Shown here piece by piece: positions 25,954 through 29,445 of a stretch of DNA of 29,445 bases (positions within the stretch are counted from its first letter, which is position 1; every line of letters begins with the position of its first letter). The translations under genes and the position numbers were made by a program. This stretch comes from JBKEDS01 sp047975545. Its GTDB lineage: Bacteria > Bacteroidota > Bacteroidia > Flavobacteriales > Flavobacteriaceae. The stretch covers positions 1-29,445 of the forward strand of contig JBKEDS010000064.1 in the NCBI GenBank assembly GCA_047975545.1. Direction: 5' to 3'. The notes below the pieces were generated by a model. It made no database searches. It saw only the letters and a list, made by a program, of their open reading frames with translations, and was not told where the DNA came from.

Positions 25954-26300
25954 TTTTTCTTGTTTTTCTCGTTAAAATATTTTTTTCTCAATTTTTCTGC
26001 TTTTTCAATTTCACTTATTGGAATTTTATCAGTTTTTTTAATCAAGCCGTGAGTTGAAACAACAACCGTATCATTTTTATCGTCTTTGTCCCAAAACGCA
26101 AAAAGGCGGTAATAAGTTTTGTTGTATTTCGTTCTAAACTCCCAAATTTCGCCTTGTAATTTTTTGAAAAGTTCTTTGTCGTTTGTACTTCTTGCTTTCC
26201 AAATATTATACACTATTTTCTTTCTAGTTTTTTCGTCAAGTTCGTCCAAGAAAATTTTGGCTACTTCTAAAAACTCTACCCGAAATTTATAATCATCCAT
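25950..26300 (-). CDS. RelE-superfamily toxin (Gp49 / HigB-like)
   Basis: This is a 116-residue predicted mRNA interferase. Recognisable blocks are FLDELDEKTRKKIVYNI, LFKKLQGEIWEFRTKYNKTYYRLFAFWD and STHGLIKKTDKIPISEIEKAEKLR, characteristic of the phage-derived Gp49-like / HigB branch of the RelE fold. The basic C-terminus (NEKNKKK) would suit RNA or ribosome contact. It is the first gene of a leftward two-gene operon with a clear promoter. Ribosome-dependent mRNA cleavage is expected from the family and not shown here. Confidence 0.92.
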   Translation of the reverse strand: MDDYKFRVEFLEVAKIFLDELDEKTRKKIVYNIWKARSTNDKELFKKLQGEIWEFRTKYNKTYYRLFAFWDKDDKNDTVVVSTHGLIKKTDKIPISEIEKAEKLRKKYFNEKNKKK

Positions 26301-26319
26301 TCAATTTTTATATTTAATA

Positions 26320-26351
26320 CAAAGATAAATGTTTCTTGTTTGGGAAACAAA
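26320..26351 (-). promoter_or_regulatory. Promoter and palindromic operator of the HigBA-like module
   Basis: Read on the minus strand, the -7 element TATCTTTG (26327-26320) is an exact TAnnTTTG match. It lies 20 bp from a -33 TTTG (26351-26348). A perfect 15-bp palindrome TTGTTT-GGG-AAACAA (26336-26350, plus strand) covers the -33 side, a good place for HigA-type repression. The toxin ATG is about 20 bp downstream. Confidence 0.75.
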
Positions 26352-26409
26352 TGGTTTTGTTAAAATAAATATCTTTTTTGAAGTTTGGGCGTGAGTTTGG
26401 AAATGCTGT

Positions 26410-26541
26410 CGCACAACATTGTATAAGCGCAATGCGGGCGAAAATGCTAAATTTGAACTAATGAACTATTAACAAACTTATCGGCAAAGTTTAAAGTGTC
26501 GGCTCCGTAATCCCGCACTACGCTTATACTTTACCGTTGTC
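26410..26541. repeat. Long imperfect palindrome H3 between toxin-antitoxin modules
   Basis: The left arm CGCACAAC, then TTGTATAAGCGCAATGCGGG (26410-26438), pairs with the right arm CCCGCACTACGCTTATAC ... GTTGTC (26512-26541). It separates two divergently oriented modules. The left 68 bp match the inverted R1 repeat at 24481-24548. The interior is less symmetrical than H2. Together with the HigBA promoter it fills most of the 308-bp gap, and no ORF is present. Confidence 0.8.
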
Positions 26542-26556
26542 AACAATATGAAAAAA

Positions 26557-26591
26557 TTGCATAAATAAAAATGTGTACATATATTTGTACT
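26557..26591 (+). promoter_or_regulatory. Promoter and TGTACA-type operator of the YefM/YoeB-like module
   Basis: A -33 TTG (26557-26559) and an exact -7 TATATTTG (26580-26587) are 20 bp apart. Overlapping the -7 box are TGTACA (26574-26579) and TGTACT (26586-26591), starting 12 bp apart, which also make the inverted repeat GTACA-N6-TGTAC. As I recall, E. coli YefM recognises TGTACA-centred palindromes with the same 12-bp geometry. Confidence 0.75.
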
Positions 26592-26608
26592 TTATAAAAC
26601 ACAACATT

Positions 26609-26863
26609 ATGCAAATTACAACTGTATCTGACTTTAGAAAGGACATTAAAACTTACTTGGACAGCGTAGTAAAAAACTTTGAAACCCTGATTATCAATCG
26701 CGGTAAAGATTCAGGAATAGTGGTTATGTCGTTGCAAGAATATAATTCGTTAATGGCAACAAGCCACGAACTTTCCTCACGAAAAAATGAAATGAGATTG
26801 GATTCTGCCATCGAAAAACTAAAAAAGGGTGAATCTTTCGCTAAAGACATAATCGAAGACTGA
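26609..26863 (+). CDS. Phd/YefM-family antitoxin
   Basis: This is an 84-residue antitoxin. The ATG at 26609 is preferred over an in-frame ATG 36 bp upstream, because that one lies inside the promoter and the family begins MQITTVSDFRKD-like. The N-terminal fold (DFRKDIKTYLDSV, TLIINRGKDSGIVVMSLQEYNSL) is the Phd/YefM DNA-binding dimer. The C-terminal helix (DSAIEKLKKGESFAKDII) is the toxin-neutralising segment. The toxin gene begins 2 bp after its stop. The operator upstream has the TGTACA core known for this family. Confidence 0.93.
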   Translation: MQITTVSDFRKDIKTYLDSVVKNFETLIINRGKDSGIVVMSLQEYNSLMATSHELSSRKNEMRLDSAIEKLKKGESFAKDIIED

Positions 26864-26865
26864 CT

Positions 26866-27123
26866 ATGAAATATGTATTTGTGGACGAGTCTTGGGAGGA
26901 TTATCTGTATTGGCAAAAAACGGACAAAAAGAAATTGAAAAAAATAAACGAGTTTTTTAAAGATATAACTCGCAACCCTTTTGACGGAATTGGAAAACCA
27001 GAACCTTTAAAACACAAGTACGCAGGATTTTGGTCCAGGCGAATCGATAGTGAACATAGGCTGATATACCAATTCAAAGAAGGAGAAATTTTAATCGCAA
27101 AATGTAGATTTCACTATGACTGA
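26866..27123 (+). CDS. yoeB: YoeB-like mRNA interferase toxin
   Basis: This 85-residue protein aligns along its full length with E. coli YoeB. ESWEDYLYWQKTDKKKLKKIN and PEPLKH are nearly unchanged, followed by GFWSRRIDSEHRLIY and a C-terminal FHY. The catalytic set is present in the same numbering: E46, R65, H83 and Y84, with one extra Asp at the end. YoeB binds the ribosomal A site and cleaves mRNA during translation. It follows its YefM-type antitoxin by 2 bp. The closeness to a proteobacterial sequence suggests horizontal spread of the module. Confidence 0.97.
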   Translation: MKYVFVDESWEDYLYWQKTDKKKLKKINEFFKDITRNPFDGIGKPEPLKHKYAGFWSRRIDSEHRLIYQFKEGEILIAKCRFHYD

Positions 27124-27137
27124 AAAATTACTGTTGC

Positions 27138-27215
27138 CAACAATGTATAACCGCAATTACGGCGGATTTGACTGTGTCCGAATCTACTCGTAATTACTAA
27201 GGTCTGTGCTAAACA
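27138..27215. repeat. Palindrome remnant H4 after the YoeB gene
   Basis: CAACAATGTATAACCGCAAT and the following TACGGCGG (27138-27164) clearly match the left arm of H3 (26414-26440). A weaker complementary segment, GAATC-TAC-TCGTAATTAC (about 27180-27198), may be its partner. No clear GTTGTG end is visible, so this copy looks degraded or belongs to a different subtype. Confidence 0.55.
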
Positions 27216-27229
27216 AAAAAGCATCCCAA

Positions 27230-27325
27230 TTTTTACCGAGGTAAAAAAAGGAAAGCTTTCCATTGGTGCGAACCGAATTTACTTCGGATTCCCACTACTA
27301 TTACCTTAACATTGCGTTAAGGTAA
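27230..27325. other. Cluster of perfect stem-loops
   Basis: Four self-complementary elements lie in 96 bp. They are TTTTTACC/GGTAAAAA (27230-27247), GGAAAGCTTTCC (27250-27261), CCGAA/TTCGG (27273-27287) and TTACCTTAAC/GTTAAGGTAA with a 5-base loop (27301-27325). None has a plus-strand T tract. On the minus strand GGAAAGCTTTCC is followed by seven T residues, so one of them might end leftward transcripts. No ORF is present. Confidence 0.6.
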
Positions 27326-27349
27326 ACAACACAACTTCTTTATAGTGCC

Positions 27350-27430
27350 AAAAAAAGCCCTAATTATTTAGAGCCTTTTGACCGTTTGCGAACTTTTTAC
27401 GAGTTCTACAACGTCAATACAACCTTAAAG
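27350..27430 (-). ncRNA. Candidate small RNA (~80 nt) with its own promoter and terminator
   Basis: On the minus strand a full promoter (27434-27464) should start transcription near 27430. About 55 nt later an intrinsic terminator follows: stem GCTCTAA/TTAGGGC (27374-27368 with 27363-27357), loop ATAA and seven T residues ending at 27350. Between them is a two-tier stem. Its outer arms are TTGACGTT (27417-27410) and AACGGTCAA (27386-27378), and its inner arms are GAACT (27406-27402) and AGTTC (27394-27390). There is no ORF. I recognise no known RNA family; SRP RNA, tmRNA, RNase P and 6S signatures are absent. Confidence 0.6.
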
Positions 27431-27433
27431 GTG

Positions 27434-27464
27434 CAAATATATAACTTGTTGCATATTAAAGCAA
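27434..27464 (-). promoter_or_regulatory. Promoter of the candidate small RNA
   Basis: The -7 element TATATTTG (27441-27434) is an exact consensus match. A TTG lies at 27464-27462 and the spacing is 20 bp. It points leftward, away from the leu operon, and no protein-coding gene lies downstream on that strand until the toxin-antitoxin array. Confidence 0.7.
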
Positions 27465-27500
27465 CATAAAAACAAAAATTTATAAGGGGGTAAAGTACTT

Positions 27501-27593
27501 GGGCGGGTGCGTTAGCGATTGCAGTGGAAATCCTTTTACGAGAGCAGCGAGTAAAAGATTGCAACGGAAAGCGCGACCCGATAGGGTAACGCC
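27501..27593. repeat. REP-like structured intergenic element
   Basis: This GC-richer 93-bp segment has an outer stem GCGTTA (27509-27514) / TAACGC (27587-27592). Two direct repeats, GATTGCAGTGGAAA (27517-27530) and GATTGCAACGGAAA (27557-27570), are exactly 40 bp apart. They flank a CTTTTAC/GTAAAAG hairpin (27533-27539 / 27551-27557). A small ACCC/GGGT hairpin follows (27576-27587). From memory, elements beginning GCGTTAGCGATTG are scattered in many Flavobacteriaceae genomes; I cannot verify copy number here. Confidence 0.65.
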
Positions 27594-27599
27594 ATAATT

Positions 27600-27636
27600 A
27601 AAAAAAAGAAAAAGCGCATGGTTAAATGCGCTTTTA
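27600..27636 (-). terminator. Rho-independent terminator of the leuA-leuB operon
   Basis: The perfect stem AAAGCGCAT / ATGCGCTTT (27611-27619 and 27626-27634) has a loop of six bases. On the minus strand it is followed by TTTTTCTTTTTTTT, giving a strong intrinsic terminator about 45 bp after the leuB stop. Confidence 0.88.
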
Positions 27637-27679
27637 AAGGGACAACCTAAAATATGTTTTTGGTGACTAACTCAAATAA

Positions 27680-28798
27680 TTATATAATGGTAGATTGCCC
27701 CAGGTGTATGTTGGTAAAGTTTAGGTTGGTTTCGTCGGGATTGTTAATAAAATCCTCGATAAAGTCGCCAACTTTGGTGGTTGTTATGTGGTCGTATTTG
27801 GTGTTTAGGTCGGGGGTAGTTATGTGCAGTTTTAACGATTTGTTTACGCCTTCGCGTACCAAATCGGCCTCGTCGTCCAGTCCGAAATGCTCCAAAAGCA
27901 TGGCGGCCGACAAAATGGAGGCTATAGGGTTGGCTATGCCTTTGTTGGCGGCCTTGGTGTAGGCGCCGTGGATGGGTTCGAACATAACATGCTTGTCGCC
28001 AATGGATGCCGAAGCCAATAGGCCTATGGAGCCAACAATTACGCTGGCTTCCTCGGAGAGTATGTCGCCAAACATGTTCTCGGTTAAAATAACATCGTAC
28101 TGTTTGGGTTTGATTATAAGCTCCATGGCGGCGTTATCGATAAATTGGTAATCTAACTCCACATCGGCGTATTGTGGCGCTATTTCCTGCACGACCCTGC
28201 GCCATAGGCGGGAGCTTTCCAGTACGTTTGCCTTGTCTACCAAGGTTAGTTTGCGTTTTCTGGATTGTGCGGACTTAAATGCCGAATGGGTAATGCGCTC
28301 GATTTCGTAACGGTTGTATTCGCAAATATCGGTGGCTTTTGTGCCGTCGGCCGATAGTGTTTTTTCGCCAAAATAAATGCCTCCGGTAAGTTCGCGGTAA
28401 ATAAGAATGTTGGTGTCCTTGATTTCCTTGCGCTTTAAGGAGGATTTTGCCAATAAGTCGTCGTAGGCAATTACGGGGCGTATATTGGTGTGCAAGTCGA
28501 GCGTTTTCCGCAATTTTAATAGGCCTTGTTCGGGACGTATCTTGGCATTGGGGTCTATGTCGTAGGCGGTAGCGCCAATGGCGCCAAACAAAATGGCATC
28601 GGCTTTTTTACAAATGGCTATGGTTTCGTCGGGCAACGGATTGCCTGTTTTTTTTATGGCGCTGTCGCCAACGGGAGCTTCTTTAAAAGTAAACACATGG
28701 TTAAACTCCAAAGCTATTGCCTTTAAAACCTTAACGGCCTGTGCGGTAACTTCGGGACCTATACCATCCCCGGGCAAAACGGCAATATTTAGTTTCAT
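27680..28798 (-). CDS. leuB: 3-isopropylmalate dehydrogenase
   Basis: This 372-residue NAD-dependent enzyme oxidatively decarboxylates 3-isopropylmalate in leucine synthesis in the cytoplasm. The diagnostic blocks are all present: VLPGDGIGPEV (7-17), LRKTLDLHTNIRPV with the substrate-binding arginines, RELTGGIYFGEK, KANVLESSRLWR, DNAAMELIIKPKQYDVILTENMFGDILSEEAS with the metal-binding aspartates, and GSIGLLASASIG followed by EPIHGAYTKAANKGIANPIA. Length and motifs are intact. It starts 14 bp after the leuA stop and ends at a strong terminator, so it is the last gene of the leucine operon in this organism. Confidence 0.98.
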   Translation of the reverse strand: MKLNIAVLPGDGIGPEVTAQAVKVLKAIALEFNHVFTFKEAPVGDSAIKKTGNPLPDETIAICKKADAILFGAIGATAYDIDPNAKIRPEQGLLKLRKTLDLHTNIRPVIAYDDLLAKSSLKRKEIKDTNILIYRELTGGIYFGEKTLSADGTKATDICEYNRYEIERITHSAFKSAQSRKRKLTLVDKANVLESSRLWRRVVQEIAPQYADVELDYQFIDNAAMELIIKPKQYDVILTENMFGDILSEEASVIVGSIGLLASASIGDKHVMFEPIHGAYTKAANKGIANPIASILSAAMLLEHFGLDDEADLVREGVNKSLKLHITTPDLNTKYDHITTTKVGDFIEDFINNPDETNLNFTNIHLGQSTII

Positions 28799-28812
28799 GT
28801 GCTAACGGTTTG

Positions 28813-29445
28813 TTATGCCGAGACAATTTCCTTGTAGACCTTGCTCTGTTCTATTATTTGGTGAATATCGTTATCCTGTACTTCTTTTTTCTTATCGGCG
28901 TAATCTAAAAAGTCTTTGTAGATTTCGTCCAATTGTAGCTTGGTTAGTTCGTAGCCAATATTTTTGGCTCGGTACGCCAAAGCCGCCCTGCCGCTTCGTG
29001 CGGTTAATACAATGGCCGATTCGGTTACGCCAACATCTTTTGGGTCGATAATTTCGTAGGTTTCACGGTTTTTTATAACCCCGTCCTGGTGTATGCCCGA
29101 GCTGTGGGCAAAAGCGTTGGCGCCAACAATGGCTTTGTTGGGCTGGGTGTAAATGCCCATGTGGTCCGATACCAATTGGCTCATGCCGTAAAGCATTTCG
29201 GATTTTATATTGGTATCTAAGTTTACTTTTGGGTGTTGCCTGAAACTCATAACCTCTTCTTCCATAGCGGTGTTTCCGGCAGGTTCGCCATTGCCGTTTA
29301 TGGTGCTTTCTATTTGTCTGGCACCGTTATTAACGCCCTCGATGGAGTTGGCGGTTGCCAAGCCCAAATCGTTATGGCAATGGCAGGATAGAATGGCTTT
29401 GTCTATGCCTGTTACGTTTTCCTTTAGGTATTTTATTTTGGCGCC
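28813..29445 (-). CDS. leuA: 2-isopropylmalate synthase, 3' part (cut by window edge)
   Basis: The reading frame is open to the window edge (210 codons visible), so no start codon lies here; the TTG at 29367 is internal. LeuA condenses acetyl-CoA with 2-ketoisovalerate, the first committed step to leucine. The metal-binding motif reads SCHCHNDLGLATANS, followed by GARQIESTINGNGEPAGNTAMEE, HSSGIHQDG and the DPKDVGV block. Only about 184 residues follow the HND motif. The C-terminal allosteric (LeuA_dimer) domain of the ~520-residue E. coli type is therefore missing, as in the short ~390-residue forms. It lies 14 bp upstream of leuB. Confidence 0.96.
   Translation of the reverse strand, partial: GAKIKYLKENVTGIDKAILSCHCHNDLGLATANSIEGVNNGARQIESTINGNGEPAGNTAMEEEVMSFRQHPKVNLDTNIKSEMLYGMSQLVSDHMGIYTQPNKAIVGANAFAHSSGIHQDGVIKNRETYEIIDPKDVGVTESAIVLTARSGRAALAYRAKNIGYELTKLQLDEIYKDFLDYADKKKEVQDNDIHQIIEQSKVYKEIVSA

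Noticed and set aside
26573..26608. Upstream ATG for the YefM-like antitoxin
   Set aside because: It would add 12 residues encoded by the promoter/operator itself; the second ATG gives the normal family N-terminus.
24481..27215. Calling the palindromes bona fide integron attC sites
   Set aside because: Their ends lack exact RYYYAAC/GTTRRRY core sites, H2 (196 bp) exceeds the usual attC length, and no integrase or attI is visible, so they are reported only as attC-like palindromes.
27262..27300. tRNA-like T-arm (GGTTCG-type) on the minus strand
   Set aside because: No acceptor stem, anticodon arm or proper 7-bp pairing could be formed around it.
29365..29367. TTG as start of leuA
   Set aside because: The frame is open to the window edge and encodes the conserved CHCHND motif upstream of it; the gene is simply truncated by the window.

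Overview
The window reads as the chromosome of a marine-type member of the Flavobacteriaceae (Bacteroidota). The grounds are a type IX secretion (T9SS) type B cargo protein paired with a PorP/SprF protein, surface lipoproteins with acidic tails after the lipobox cysteine, a TTG/TAnnTTTG promoter grammar, glycan-hydrolase clusters and a leuA-leuB pair. No IS element, phage gene, rRNA, tRNA or CRISPR array was seen.

Layout. (1) 0.25-5.5 kb, plus strand: a 1431-residue secreted leucine-rich-repeat/Ig/FN3-like protein with a T9SS type B sorting domain, followed after 8 bp by its PorP/SprF-family partner. (2) 5.6-7.2 kb, plus: a beta-helix carbohydrate-binding lipoprotein of the DUF4353 type, closed by a terminator. 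(3) 7.3-11.2 kb, minus: a LytTR response regulator, a membrane GIDE-domain protein, LemA, a small membrane protein and a lipoprotein with a possible clan-CD His/Cys dyad. (4) 11.3-24.4 kb: a carbohydrate-catabolic locus. Four minus-strand hydrolase-like genes (GH28, a DUF4450 protein, a GH43/GH117-like propeller and a six-hairpin glycosidase-like lipoprotein) are transcribed away from a divergent GntR-type regulator that carries a LacI-like sensor domain. A GH2 beta-galactosidase-like gene is transcribed away from a divergent LacI regulator. There is no SusC/SusD pair in the window. (5) 24.4-27.2 kb: three small type II toxin-antitoxin modules (DUF1778/GNAT, HigBA-like, YefM/YoeB-like). Each has its own promoter and palindromic operator, and they are separated by related long palindromes, giving a cassette-like layout with no integrase in view. 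(6) 27.2-27.65 kb, non-coding: a hairpin cluster, a candidate ~80-nt small RNA with promoter and intrinsic terminator, a REP-like structured element, and the terminator of the leu operon. (7) 27.68-29.445 kb, minus: leuB and the 3' part of leuA, cut by the window edge.

How the parts may work together. The GH2, GH28 and linked enzymes probably act in sequence on a galactose- and uronate-containing polysaccharide, induced through two local sugar-sensing repressors; the substrate is not determined here. The strongest candidates for something undescribed are the palindrome-separated toxin-antitoxin array and the small RNA candidate next to it.
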